DNA from: Pseudovirgaria hyperparasitica
Lineage: Eukaryota; Ascomycota; Dothideomycetes; Acrospermales; Acrospermaceae
Assembly: GCF_010093815.1 (NCBI RefSeq)
Contig: NW_022985549.1
Location: 3,306,804 to 3,370,803, forward strand
Length of the DNA stretch: 64,000 nt
Reading direction: 5' to 3'
A program made the translations under genes and the position numbers. Under the pieces are notes generated by a model that saw only the letters and a list, made by a program, of their open reading frames with translations, was not told the origin of the DNA and searched no databases. This document shows positions 35,581 to 47,529 of the stretch, piece by piece (within the stretch, counting starts at the first letter, position 1; each line of letters starts with the position of its first letter).

Positions 35581-37403
35581 TCATGACGCAAAAAGCAATT
35601 TGCCCAAGTTCAGCCGCCCAGACGCTACGCCACCTGCGACAGCGACAGCACTCAGTAAACTCAACACAACCGTAGTGTTACTTATCATGGTTTCTTCATG
35701 CACCCTTCCGATTCTCGACTCCTTCTCTTCTGGTAGCGCATTCACGCCGTCTCCTTCCGCAACATAGTCTTTCCAGTCAACCTTGGATAACATGTTCTGG
35801 TACTCCAGCACTGTTCCATACCAATTGTTGGTGATCCGCCCACTCTCGTTTTTATACCAGGATTTACACCCGGGATCGTTGAAACTCGTTCTTTTCAGGA
35901 TTTCCTGTGCCTTGTTGTTGAACTCGGCTACTCGCTCTTGTTTGGGATACAGAGCAAGCTTTCTGCCGGATTGGCGAGCCTTTAGAACACGCCCAACCAG
36001 CTCATTCAGATACCTCGACTGCGCTTCAATCATGAGAATGATACTATTGTGCCCCAGATTGGTGTTGGGGCCGTAGAATATACCAAAGTTTGGCGCATCC
36101 TCGACTGTCACGCCTTGGAACGCAGTCGCCCCGTCCTTCCAGATATCGGAGAATGGCCGTCCATTCTTTCCATATATGTCGATCGGGTACATGAACTGTA
36201 CAGTCTTGAACCCAGTGGCACAAACAAGAAGATCGAACTCTTGTTCTTCACCCCCGTCGACTACGACTCCCTTCTCTGAGATTCGTTCAATTTTCCGGGT
36301 TTCAAGCGAGCAGTTGTCTCTCGCCAGAGCCGGGTAGTAGTCGTCACTGATTATGATCCGCTTGCAGCCTGGCGCATACTCGGGAGTAAGTTTCTTCCAC
36401 ATCTCTGGTTGATCCGGAAATTCTCGTCGCATAGACTTCTCGCATTCCGATCTGAACAATTGAGACATTTCTGACTCTTTGTCCGTCACTGCTTCGTGAC
36501 TACTCTCTCGAAAGTCCATCATCGCCGAGCGCACACGCTGAAGGACTCCCGGAACGTATTTATAGACAGCCTTCATATATGCTGGCGTCGCTTCGTCCAA
36601 ACGCGGCACGACCCAATTTGGAGTTCGTTGGTAGACTGTTACCTGAGACGCGACTTTCGCAATCTCAGGAATGATCTGGACAGATGTGGCACCTTTGACT
36701 CGTCAGTTATAGACACAACATATGCGACAGTCACGGTGACTTACCATTACCTATCACGCCTATTCTCTTTCCTTCCAGGTCGTACGTCCAATCCCATCGC
36801 GCTGAATGCATCATCTTGCCTTTGAAGCCGTCAAGTCCGGGGATGTTCGGCATTTGTGGTGCGTTTAGTTGCCCTACCGCTGACACCAAAAAGTCGGTCG
36901 TCAACGCGTACGTCGCGCTGTACTCGCCATCTTTCCCACCATCCACACTGACATGCACCTTCCACTTCTTTTGCTCTTCATCCCAGCGGGCCGACTCGAC
37001 AGAGCTGTTGAACCTGATGTGCTTAAGAAGGGAGTATTTCTCTGCAACTCCGATAATGTATTCCTGTTTCTTGTCAACCATTACATTCTGGTGCATAACC
37101 AAAAGAGATACCCACAAGAAGCTCCTCTTGGCCTGGATACAATCTTGACCAGTTGGGATTCTGCTCGAAGCTATAGCTATACAATATGCTAAAGACATCA
37201 CAGCAACAGCCGGGATACTTATTATCACGCCAAGTTCCGCCGATTCCACCACTCCGCTCAAGGATCACAAAGTTCCTGCAGTTGTTGCGCTTGATGAGGT
37301 CGATTGCCATGCACAATCCGGAGATGCCAGCCCCGATAATCGTCACAAAAGGCGAGCTATAGTCATTGTTACCGACCGGTAACTGTGGCCATGGTTTGGA
37401 CAT
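35581..37403 (-). CDS. Baeyer-Villiger-type flavin monooxygenase
   Basis: FAD- and NADPH-dependent class B monooxygenase that oxygenates ketones or other soft nucleophiles; substrate unknown. Three exons, 37403-37116, 37063-36745 and 36692-35581, with two 52-nt introns, give 572 residues. The first Rossmann motif is GAGISG near residue 24, followed by GGIGGTWRDNKYPG. The Baeyer-Villiger fingerprint FxGxxxHxxxW is present as FKGKMMHSARW near 185. The second Rossmann motif GNGATS spans intron 2. A terminal hydrophobic segment (TVVLSLLSAVAVAGGVASG) suggests membrane anchoring, less usual for this class. There is no tailoring enzyme, PKS or NRPS in the window, so it is not evidently part of a metabolite cluster. 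Confidence 0.93.
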
Positions 37404-38644
37404 TCTCGCCGGAGGGTCAACACGGATGCCAGGGGATCAGTGGCGTGAACGTCGAGGGGAACGGGTCTGTTGCCTCGAATGTTTGCAACACGCAGTATAG
37501 CTACGGCGGAAAAGCGATTAGACACGTCAGCTGCGGGAATTCTTGCGAATAACAAACGCCCTGCGAGCGTCATTTGTACAAATCGCAAGGTCGGTTATCT
37601 GATCCCGGTCTCCCCCTCACCACTGGCCATCCCCTCGGTTGTCACTATATCCGTGTAGTTCAACTAATATGTACTGAATGCACCACATACCACCATGTGG
37701 ATCAAACGCGTGGCGAACCGTTCTGATGGGCTGGCCAAAAATGAAGATTATCACTGCAACTACTGCGTTTGGTATCACAACATGAGTGGGCTGATGGCCA
37801 ATCTGGTAGAGCAATGATTCAGACGACCGCCTAGTGGACGGCACCGTGGCCTTTGCCGCGCACGGCTGTTGTTGCGTTAAAGAAAGTATCATCGAACGAC
37901 AACCTTAATTAGCGCATCCAAAATCCTTTCTAGGTAGTGATCTTTAGCATTGAAATCTTGGTAATGCTAAAACTAATGCCGCGTATCTCCGCTGTAGTAG
38001 TGACATCCTTCTGGGTATGCAATCCCTAGACAATCTGTTGGATTTGGAGACCTCGTGGAAGCTTTGCATATTGCACATTGCATGAACGGCCGGGGAATTT
38101 TGCCCGATGCCATTCTATATTGCGCTCGCTATATAGGCAGGCTGCTGGATAGAGTTCAACTTCATTTCATTAATTGACGAGAATAGTATCATTTTCTAAT
38201 TGGTACATAGTCGCAATTTAAGACACGCTAAAGCTACGACTCGGCCAATCGGTAGCAGTCGGTTTGCTGGTAGATCAATCACATGAATGCCCTCCCTCGG
38301 CCCTCCACTTCCTATGGTATACACATATAGATATAGATATATATTCTTCTACAGGACGGTTGCTTAGCTCTAGCACCGTATACTCCTATGGTGATTGTTT
38401 TTAATGTTTCGGATCTTTCGGGGTTTCTCAGGGTGATATCTGATACAACCTAAAGCACTACCTGAGCCGCTCCTGTCGAAGGTCCGCCTTCTGCCCACGC
38501 TGCCATATTATTATTCCTTATCTATATTTTAAGTGGACTAGATACTATTTACTCATTTTCATATATTATGATAGTAACGATATATAGTATACTCTGACTA
38601 ACCGCGACTATTTTTCTATAATTTTCTCTTTCATTTCCTCTTCC
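37404..38644. other. Intergenic, entry to the AT-rich island
   Basis: Normal composition near the monooxygenase promoter gives way after about 38150 to AT-rich, TpA-rich sequence. No gene is supported. Confidence 0.5.
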
Positions 38645-39871
38645 TTAAGCATCAAGATTTACTAGAGGTGGTCTAGCGGGTAACCATTCTAATTTTCCGC
38701 CCCCGATATCATTTAGATTTAGTCCGACACCCGTGGTATATAAGATAGATAGAATACAGTAGAATACTATATAGTATTAGTAGCCGCTGTATATATGCCT
38801 TATAGAACACTTGAAACTTACTAAAACTATTTGTGTTTGTAGATGCGTCGTCGGCTGAAGCCTGCGAGAGTTGCAGAGTATCTTGCCAGTAATCAGTTTG
38901 ATCTTCAGCTATATTAATCTATTAGTATATGTAATATTACTATAGAGTCATCTAAGCTTACTTGGGGGGTACCGTGTCTTTAGTAGTATCTTTAGAAATG
39001 TACAACCTAAAGCCATTTCGATGATATTATCCAATGGAATGTCCTCCGGGTGATAGCCTGTCGCATATTCCTCGGGGCTTACGTTAGAGGGCCTCACGCC
39101 ACGAGGGCCATCCTCGGCATCATATATATTTGGAGGGCGACTGAAAAGATAGTCGGGAGGGTCGGCGTAATTATCCCCACACCATGTGACCAATTTTACA
39201 TGAGACCTTCTTACACGTGGTTCGTCATGAAATATCAGCTCTCGGTGCCAATCATCGCAACGAGGCGGCGGACCTTCCTTTATCGAATAAGATCCGGTTA
39301 TCGGATCAAACCAAAGTTCAACCTCAGAGTCAGAGTCAAAATCAGAGTCAGAGGTGAGTAGTTCATCGGGAACGCGTCCTCCGGAAAAACGTCTTATCTC
39401 CTCAAGGGTGGACGGCCTCCAGCGGTTGGTATCACAAAAGATAATAAGATCTGCTGCATTCCACCTGACCTCTCTTAGTCCGGCGACCTGGCCTAAAACT
39501 CCGAGAACTGCGTTTCGGATTTCGAGATGGCGACTTCTGTCTGGGTCCATATGTTCGGGAACTCTGGCTCGGTATACAGGATCTAATGGACTAAAGATCA
39601 GATTCCATGCCTCCCGAAGGTATTTCGGGGGTCCATCATCTCTTAACATGCTCTTGAAAGCTAGTCTAGCCATCCGTTGGGTCTCGACGAGACTAGGTCG
39701 GTATGTAAAGCGAGTGCATGAGATTGGATCAAAGCCATAAGTTCTAGGTACTTGCGAAGTACGAAAAGAACTAGTAGAAGGAACCCCCGGCCGTGGAACA
39801 CGTACAGCCGCTAGCGAATAAGAAGTAAAGAGTGTTATAAGAAGCGTTCGTAAAAGCATAAGAGAATGCAT
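38645..39871 (-). CDS. Secreted four-cysteine M35-like protein, paralogue A (active site lost)
   Basis: Uncharacterised secreted protein, one of three paralogues here. Three exons, 39871-38962, 38908-38822 and 38766-38645, with introns of 53 and 55 nt, both phase 1 with TACTAATA-type branches, give 372 residues. Without exons 2-3 the frame stops just after the zincin-like helix. The signal peptide is MHSLMLLRTLLITLFTSYSLA. Four cysteines sit in the family pattern: SCTRF, IIFCDTNRW, PPRCDDW, TWCGDN. The segment at the HExxH position reads FLKILLKTRY, so both zinc histidines are Lys. Exon 2 encodes TDYWQDTLQLSQASADDAST, aligning with the post-HExxH helix of the sister copies. Predicted non-catalytic. 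Family placement with M35 is inferred through copy C. Confidence 0.8.
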
Positions 39872-42281
39872 TTTACTTCCAGAGATTGATCATAAAAGCT
39901 CTTTTTTTTTAGCATGAAAGAGCTTACCGCGATGTTATAAAATGCCTGGTAATCAATCAGTTCACCATGTCACTAGAAAACCATCAATCGCGCATGGTTC
40001 GCCTTGGTATTCTATATATATGTATGGATAAGTTTTTCTTAAGTCTGAGCCAGCGTATTAGGTGCGTATTAATAATATATATTAGACAGGAGGAGTGAAT
40101 TGCCCGAGTGGGATCGCTCTAGTCGTGATCAAGGATGTTTGCTATGTACATAGCGTGGACTGCTACTATTCATAGTACCAATACTGTGGATCGGATTCGA
40201 CTTACCCGAAGTCAACGTTAAACGAGGCCCATTCCCTGATTCACATTACCCCACTTTCAATCGCCCTCTTACCTAAGCCAATTGCTAAGATCCGACATTA
40301 ATATCTCTATACTTGCTCTTTGTCTCTTGCTTGTATCTATGTATCTAACCTTTGCTTCCGGAGGGATAGCACGGAAGGCTTGAGGGTCTAACCTCTCCCG
40401 CAATATCGTGTGCAAGACCACCAAGTCCTGGATCATTGGTATGCTAGAAGTGCTAGTCTTCCAACATGGTGATTACGGCCCGCTTCGTTCATCAGTTCAA
40501 CGGCCAGCTTCTTCTACTTACCTCTTGGAATCGAGCTTGGGTATGTCGAGGCCGGAGATATTAATGAGAGAAAGAAACGAACTCTTGTTGACAGCGGGTT
40601 GTGGTGGTAACTAGTGGCTGCGTTTGAATCGAAGTAATATTCTGTATGATGCAATGGGGTGTGCTTAGTAGGCGATATGCATACTAGTCTAATAGTTTAA
40701 TAAAGACTACATTCATCAGCTGTCCTTGGTTACTATAGACCTTACTAATAACTCTTGTTAGCTAACTCCAGAAGCCTAGACTTGGACTCCTACAAACTTA
40801 ATCAAAGCTACATTATCGATGCACTTTTCATTGATCATCATGGAAGCCAAGCTAGAAGAAAGCTTTGGGTTTGAGAGGCTCGAAAATCAGGCGACAGTCT
40901 TTGGCCGGTGTACATCGGTAGATTTACGAACTCTAGAAGATTAGCTTACTAATGCTTTAGACAAAGAGATCGATCATCAAGTCGTAAGCAATGCTTTGAA
41001 ATGAAATGATGTTCTTCTCCCGCCCCCATTTCATTACAATGGAATAAATAGCAATTTAAACATGGGCTTGAGTTTTAACAATCGTGGGCATGTCCGTTGA
41101 CGAAGTAGAGTCTATACCGCGTCACTTGAAGAAGTTAATCAAGGTGCTCATATCCTTCATTGAGGGATTTTCCGTCATTTTGAATTGGGACGGAAGTGAA
41201 CTCACCGGGCCGATTTAGTCGACAGTCGCGGCTTGCCTTCAAACCTCGAAGTCTTTTTACCATGGGTATCCTAGCAGGGCCTGTAGGTATTCTCTCATAA
41301 TCCACTGTCTAGATCCACGTTATCGATGTATTCAAGAGGCGTCCTTTAGAGATCATAGTCGCCTACATTATCTTACATCAAACCTCATTCATACCTATGT
41401 AAAGACTATCTTTGGATAATATCAAATTAAGCTTGTGGAATTCATGGTATATATAGAAGTGACCTAGCTTGATCGCCCCTTCGAGTACGCCCGAAGAGCT
41501 AAGAGTTAGCTCTATACTTCTATAGTATTTATATTCTTATCTTACTCATGTTATTAAACAGTAGATTAGTAAATAAGAGATATATATTAAAAGATAGAGA
41601 GAGGGAGCTCCTTTTAAGCTATGGATCTCTTTCAATGTAAAAATTTCTAGGGATATAAATGTCTGTATATCGTTAAGAGGGACGTCTATTTTACTACTAT
41701 CTTTTGCCTATAACATATGTCTATAACGTTCTTTAGTATTACTCTTAGTACGCGTCTATATATTAGTTCTTCTATCTCTTACTAATGAAATCTTATATTA
41801 ATATATTTCTAATACTAAGATCGAATAAATTCTCTAAATATAATATTATTATTCTAAGAAAAGCTTCTATTAATCGATCTTTTAGTTAAAGAGATAGACT
41901 ATAATATAGGTCTAAATATTATTAAACCTTCTTAAGTATCGTATGTTATCTAGGTAGTTTAGGAAATACTTTTTAGATACAAATACACATATATCTAATA
42001 TTTTCTTTAAGAGAGAGATATTAAATAATTAAGGATTATAGATTTCTAGAAACTTTTAAAAAAGAGGATTAGTACGCGTAAGTAATGTGTTAAGAGTAGT
42101 ACTAAGATATTCATCCTTGCGTGATTTCTAGGTTGTTCCTGAGGTAAATTTTAAGATTTTCACTCAAAGACTAGTATGCCACCATTGTCTACACCTAGAT
42201 AACCTAGACTATTCATGCATCGCTTTCTCTTCTTTATAGCACTCATGTACCTGTCCACTACTACTCCGTTCTAATTCTACA
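39872..42281. other. Gene-poor AT-rich interval with RIP-like composition
   Basis: 2.4 kb with no supported gene. From about 41450 to 42110 the sequence is extremely AT-rich, dominated by TA, AT and TT dinucleotides, with TG and CA rare. This is what RIP of old repeats leaves. No transposon frame survives. Confidence 0.55.
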
Positions 42282-43370
42282 ATGAGAATATTCTCTTCTA
42301 TGCTCCTTTTCGGAGTGTTTTTTACGTCTTCTCTAGCGGCTGGAACTTATGCCTTACATAAAACATGCACTGATGAGTATCCACGTCTACGGTACATACT
42401 CTTAGAAGCTCAGGGTATGGCTCGGTTAGCCACAGAAAGCATAGAAAACTGGGATGAAATGTCGGATGAGCTTAAGCATGGCTTTGAGTTCATTTTCGAG
42501 AGACGAAGTTTTAATGATGGCATCCAAGATGAGGAGAGTAAAGAGGAGGAAAGTCCAGGACCTCGCGTAACCGAAACCCCGCGGATGTTTAGAACAATGG
42601 TATCACAGATTTTTAAACGTGTCGACGATTTTCAGGAAACTGATTGGGAGTCGGGAGAGATTCATATATACTGCAACGAGGATCGATGGAGGGAACTACA
42701 GGACGATGAACAGTACGATGATAGGATAAGGCGACATTTTCCCAATGGCAGCATCCCGGTCAACCTACGCAACTCTAACCGTCTACCTAATGATCGGCTC
42801 TGGATTGATCGTGAGAACGGTTATTGGCACAGGGGTCCACCAGAGTGCTCCCATAGTAGCACCCTTTTTGGAAGATACGAGGACACACCGTCTAGGGGCC
42901 CATACGGGATCACCATAACATGGTGCGCAAAAAATTGGCCCCACGGCCAACGATTTCTCATTGATCTCCTTTTGGAACAGGAAGATTTCTCTACTACTAC
43001 GATTGATAACATACTTTCACAGCATTTAAGTCCTGTGTTCTTATATGGGCTACTACTTACGCCGCGATTTGACCGTAAGTCATGCTTTCCTTCTTTCCAT
43101 TATTCATAGTCCTTCTTCTCATATCCTAGCCGTACTAATAACACATTAGTACGTGAAATGACTGCTGGCTGGGCAGGTAGTAAAAGGTTATCGGCGGAAG
43201 AGGCCCTTATCAATATTGGAAGCCATGGTAGGTTATAGTACTCACTGGGCAAGAGTGTTGACTAATGCATCATAGTATTATTTGGTCTTTTGTCCTTTTT
43301 GAACGAGTTACATGTTTTTATTGATGAAAAGCATGCCAGACTAGGGTATCTAGTGGAAAAACATGATTAG
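42282..43370 (+). CDS. Secreted four-cysteine M35-like protein, paralogue B (active site lost)
   Basis: Second member of the local family. Three exons, 42282-43074, 43150-43227 and 43276-43370, with introns of 75 and 48 nt, both phase 1 and at the same protein positions as in paralogue A, give 321 residues. The signal peptide is MRIFSSMLLFGVFFTSSLAA. Cysteines: KTCTDE, IHIYCNEDRW, PPECSHS, ITWCAKNW. The equivalent of HExxH reads FLYGLLLTPRF, so no zinc ligand remains. Exons 2-3 encode REMTAGWAGSKRLSAEEALI then VLFGLLSFLNELHVF, matching the helices after the active site in paralogue C. Unlike A, it lies on the plus strand. The middle is acidic (EESKEEESPG). Function unknown; a pseudo-protease, possibly an effector, is the best inference. 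Confidence 0.82.
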
Positions 43371-46079
43371 GTTGTATAAGAAGACATGCCGCATGGTTCT
43401 AAAAGTTTATTTAATTCTTAGCCACATAGTAGCATTATTGCTTCCCTAACTTTTCTATTCTCGTAGTGCGAGATTAACAGGGACACCTTTCCTCGCACGT
43501 AGTGTTATGTAGACTTGTAAAACCTAGGTAGACTACGAAACGGGAGTAAAAGAGGCACCTAGACGTGATATACCTACGTGAGCCCCAAAGCTTACATATA
43601 GAAATCCTGGTCAAGTGATAAATCTAGGCCATAAGTATGTTGAATATGCCTAGAGATTATTCTAGAAGGGATCTGGTTAGGATGCATACGAAACTACACA
43701 TAGGCAGTTAATCATACAAGTGCTGTAAACCGTGAACGGAGAACGCTTTCTGTCGTAGAGCAAGAGACTAATTATTACGTGAGAGTGTCACACAGACCAG
43801 AGCTCATAAGGGTCTGGATGAAAGCAAGCTTGCAAAATACACTTTCAGCTTTGTTGGATACATCTTACGGTGCATAAAGTACAGGTGGTCATTGCCGGCG
43901 TCTGGGTGGTCTGAGAAGTAAAGGTAATTAACCGCCGTTCCGAAATTGGGAGGTTGCGCACTTTTTCAAGCATCCATCATGCGATCGCCAATTTAGATGT
44001 CACCCTCCTCTTTTTACGCTCATAATTTCACTTTCTCCAATGTGCTAATTTGAATACGACCTGCGACCAGCCTATTGATATTTACAATCGATAGCAGAAC
44101 AACTGTGCATCATGCACGCCTATCTACGGAACGATTCAAGGAAGTGACGACAATGCTGCTTAACGGAGAGGCCGTGCCCATGATTTGTGTCCGAGTTCGA
44201 TAATGTAAAGCCCGATGAACTAAAAATAAAGGTGGAAGTACGAAGACACCCCACTGGTTGAGCGAGAGCCGTGCTGTGCAGGAGCGAGAACTTATCAGAA
44301 CGGTCCAATCACATCCGTGAAATCCTGTCATATTCACAGTCGCCTTGCGAAGGGATGATCACTCTGGAGTGAAAGTAGCAGCGCTGACGTTGACCCTGCA
44401 CCGCTCTACTAAGTCTACTCTGTTGAGCGAGTAACGTCACTCCGGAGCAACGCTCTTTTCGTTCCTTGTCTAACACTTTAAGGATCACAGCTGTGGACAA
44501 AGACGGCAGCACCGAGAAAGTTTCAGGCAGTTTAGACCAAGGCATGGCTACTAATAAGAGATGCACAATGCCAATTTCCCCGATAGATTCAGACGAGTTC
44601 TACATAACCACGACATACAGCGAGCTCTGGGGAGACAGGCCCAAGCCCTGACGTCTCCCCGATTCGCTCTGGTCGGAACAAATGTTAGAGGACAACAGGA
44701 ACAATACAAGGACCCGACGACAGAAGCTAGACGTCGGCACTCAGTACGTTCACATCATTCCAGAAGGCTGAGCCGCGGAGCTGGGGTACAGGTATGTTTC
44801 AGCCAATAACAAGAAGGGCCACACAACTACGGTAAGCTGTCTTATGCTAAACTCATCTGCTTGGGTAGAAATGATGCGTTGTTCCATGGCTAGAGTTAAG
44901 GAACATATGTATTAGCAGGGACTGAACATATACAAATCTAGGGATTGATGACAGCTAATACTACGATGCAACACAAAAGGCTGTCCTTATCCTTTTTACT
45001 TAATTAGGCACGCCTGCCATCTGTTATGAGTATCTAGACCTCGACTATGATGGTTCCGTGGAATTACACAACGCATAGAAGAGACAGGCGCATGATCTGG
45101 TCACGGGCTTAAAATTGATTCTGATGCATCTTTCGCAGCATGCTCAAATGGCATAGTATAACTCACTCTGAGAGTCGTATCGAGATACAAAGGTCTTAAT
45201 AGATTATATGACTTGTAGCATAGAGCGATCTTGCTTCTGTGTGTCTAGAGTCAGGTGGGAGTCCTGCAAATCTTGAATCAGCGCAATCTACTGGTGACTC
45301 TGTTGGGACTGCTGATGGTGTCAACCACGGTTGTATGATCTATTTCCATGATCTATCTCTATGATATAATAGTAGTTATAAAGAGCATCATAACTTGATA
45401 CGGAGACTTGAAGTACCCCTGCTGGAGTCTTAAGCTTGGTCTGTATGTTGCCCCCATGGGATAGCTGATAGGTACGGAGTTAGGTGTGCATTAGGCTGGG
45501 TACCGTAGTACTTGCGGCACCGGCATCAAATATGTGCCTGAAAAGCTGTGGCGGATCAAAGTAGAAGTTGATATTCACGTTACATATAGATAAGAAGGGT
45601 CCTAATGACCCATCGTCGCCCAAAGAGGTGTTTTTCGAAGATAAATGACGTCGAACGGATCGTCTAATCTGCGGCTGAATCGTGTTCATGATAGCCTACT
45701 TGCACGTTTTGAAAACCTTTTGACACAGTTTCATCACGCCCACTTCTCCGCCGCGTGAGAATCGATTGGGTCTATGCATAATGTAAAGTCGCTGTACAGG
45801 ATATACGTGGCTACGTCCATGGGTTTATCCCACTCTTTCTCGTTTTGGAAGCATTAACGATAGATGTTTGTCGGAGTCGGCTGGTCAAGTGTAGGTAAAA
45901 TGCTTAGACGTGGTATCGAAGAAGGTCAGGGTCGAGACGATGACGACAGGCCCGTGGCTGGACATGCGTACATCCAAGTATCCGGTGTGGCTCTGCATAA
46001 GTTGAACAGGGCGTGCTGGATGTTGTGGAGCCGACTGCTCTAGTGACTGCCCAGTATCCGTAGTTTTCCTAGAACCTGA
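43371..46079. other. Gene-poor interval, no supported gene
   Basis: 2.7 kb between paralogues B and C. Short frames at 44110, 44466, 44561 and 45480 show neither the IYC-x-x-x-RW motif nor a signal peptide, so I do not see relics of a further family member, though I could not search exhaustively. Confidence 0.45.
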
Positions 46080-46985
46080 CTATCTTGGGGGGTTTCCCGT
46101 TTCGGCAACTAATCGTGGTCCATCTCTCCCGGACATTATACCCTTTCCTTGATCTCTCTCACGAGTACTCAATACATATCCATACTCGTATAATAGTACT
46201 ATCGCGCCGAAGTATGCAGAGCTATCCGCATTTGAAATCGCCTCGGCACTTGTTTTCTCAACGATATGTTTCCACCCAAACGCCGGCTCTATGTTTTGTA
46301 AAAGAAACGGGCGTGTATGTAGTATATCGTGGAGTAGAGCATAGCTAAGAAAGGCTACGATAAAGTCTATCGGAAACTTATTACCTAGATTCCCAGTCCC
46401 TGTCATACCCATGTACTGCACAATAGAAGACTGCCGTCTCGGATTAGGGGGACATAACGTAATAGCTGCCCGGTTTCGGGGCGTACGGAACGGGGCTTGG
46501 TGGTGAAGACGTATGTATGTATTTCCTCTTCTTCCGTCACGACAGGTCGGTCGGCCTCGAGTCTCCAAGTGGCTCTCCGGATCTACCCATAAGTCTCTGT
46601 CCGGAGAGTCCGGCTGTGGCCTCCAACGCTCCTCGTTATCACAGTAGATATGCAAGTCTGCTTCATCGAAGGCTTTAGGTCTCATCCTTCCTATATCTTC
46701 CATTATAGATCCTATTCGGTTTCTTGTCTCTATGGTGTTGTCCTTATAGATAGCTGTAAATGAGCGGGCAAGGTCTTCGTTGAGGCCACGAATATCTCGT
46801 AGATGTTGTGCGCTTAATGTGGCCATGCGTATAGCCTCAGTCATCCCAACTACCACTTGTTGAGTTTCTTCTTTTCGGTTCGGTTGCTGGCATGATGAAT
46901 GAAAAGCGTACGAATTGGCTGCGAAAGCCTTAAGCGGGAGTAATGCCCCGTATAATAACGTTGGTACCGTAAGAAGTAAGAGCAT
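46080..46985 (-). CDS. Secreted four-cysteine M35-like protein, paralogue C (HDILH variant)
   Basis: Third and most protease-like member, 301 residues, a single exon from ATG 46985 to TAG 46080. The signal peptide is MLLLLTVPTLLYGALLPLKA. Cysteines: HSSCQQ, LHIYCDNEERW, RPTCRDG, ITLCPPN. The zincin-like helix reads ALLHDILHTRPF: both histidines of HExxH are present but the catalytic Glu is Asp. Downstream, AEAISNADSSAYFGAIV resembles the NADSY-x-x-F segment of M35 peptidases, but the aspzincin GTxxDxxYG box is not recognisable (NIEPAFGW stands there). Activity is therefore doubtful. It lacks both introns found in A and B, so the introns were lost here or gained in the A/B ancestor. Confidence 0.82.
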   Translation of the reverse strand: MLLLLTVPTLLYGALLPLKAFAANSYAFHSSCQQPNRKEETQQVVVGMTEAIRMATLSAQHLRDIRGLNEDLARSFTAIYKDNTIETRNRIGSIMEDIGRMRPKAFDEADLHIYCDNEERWRPQPDSPDRDLWVDPESHLETRGRPTCRDGRRGNTYIRLHHQAPFRTPRNRAAITLCPPNPRRQSSIVQYMGMTGTGNLGNKFPIDFIVAFLSYALLHDILHTRPFLLQNIEPAFGWKHIVEKTSAEAISNADSSAYFGAIVLLYEYGYVLSTRERDQGKGIMSGRDGPRLVAETGNPPR

Positions 46986-47529
46986 AGTGAAGTGAGAGAT
47001 ATAGAATGGTATCTATGAGAAGTTATACTAAAGATATCTTCTAATATATATTATTCTAATTCAAACTTCACATGCTCTCTAATATGAGAATATCTCGTGA
47101 TCATTAATATTACATACTTATCCCTACTAAGTAGCTACGAAAATCCCGCATAAGTCCATCCCTACACCCCAAATAAGTTTAGCCTATCAAGTATGCGGCC
47201 TTTACAGTATATATAGTAATGCGAATAACGTAGAAAACAACTCAATAGAAAATAACCTAAGCTTATTAGTAGTCGAAACCGTGTAGATTAAAGCGGCGTG
47301 AGGCTATTCATAGCACCTAAGAGTTATCAAACGACCTATCACAGCATGTGCGTACGTTTGTAGGAACTGCCCCTGCATACCGTCCCTTTCTACTCATAAA
47401 AGTTAATGCGACGCAATCAAATTTGAATATCACCAACCCCCTGGTGTAAATACTTAGAAGGATAGACCTCCATGGCTTCTAATTACGTAGTACAGACTGA
47501 GGCATACGAAACGCTCTCCATCTCAATCC
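46986..47529. other. Intergenic, AT-rich right edge of the island
   Basis: AT-rich upstream region of paralogue C, joining the 3' flank of the DUF3445 gene. No gene is supported. Confidence 0.5.
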
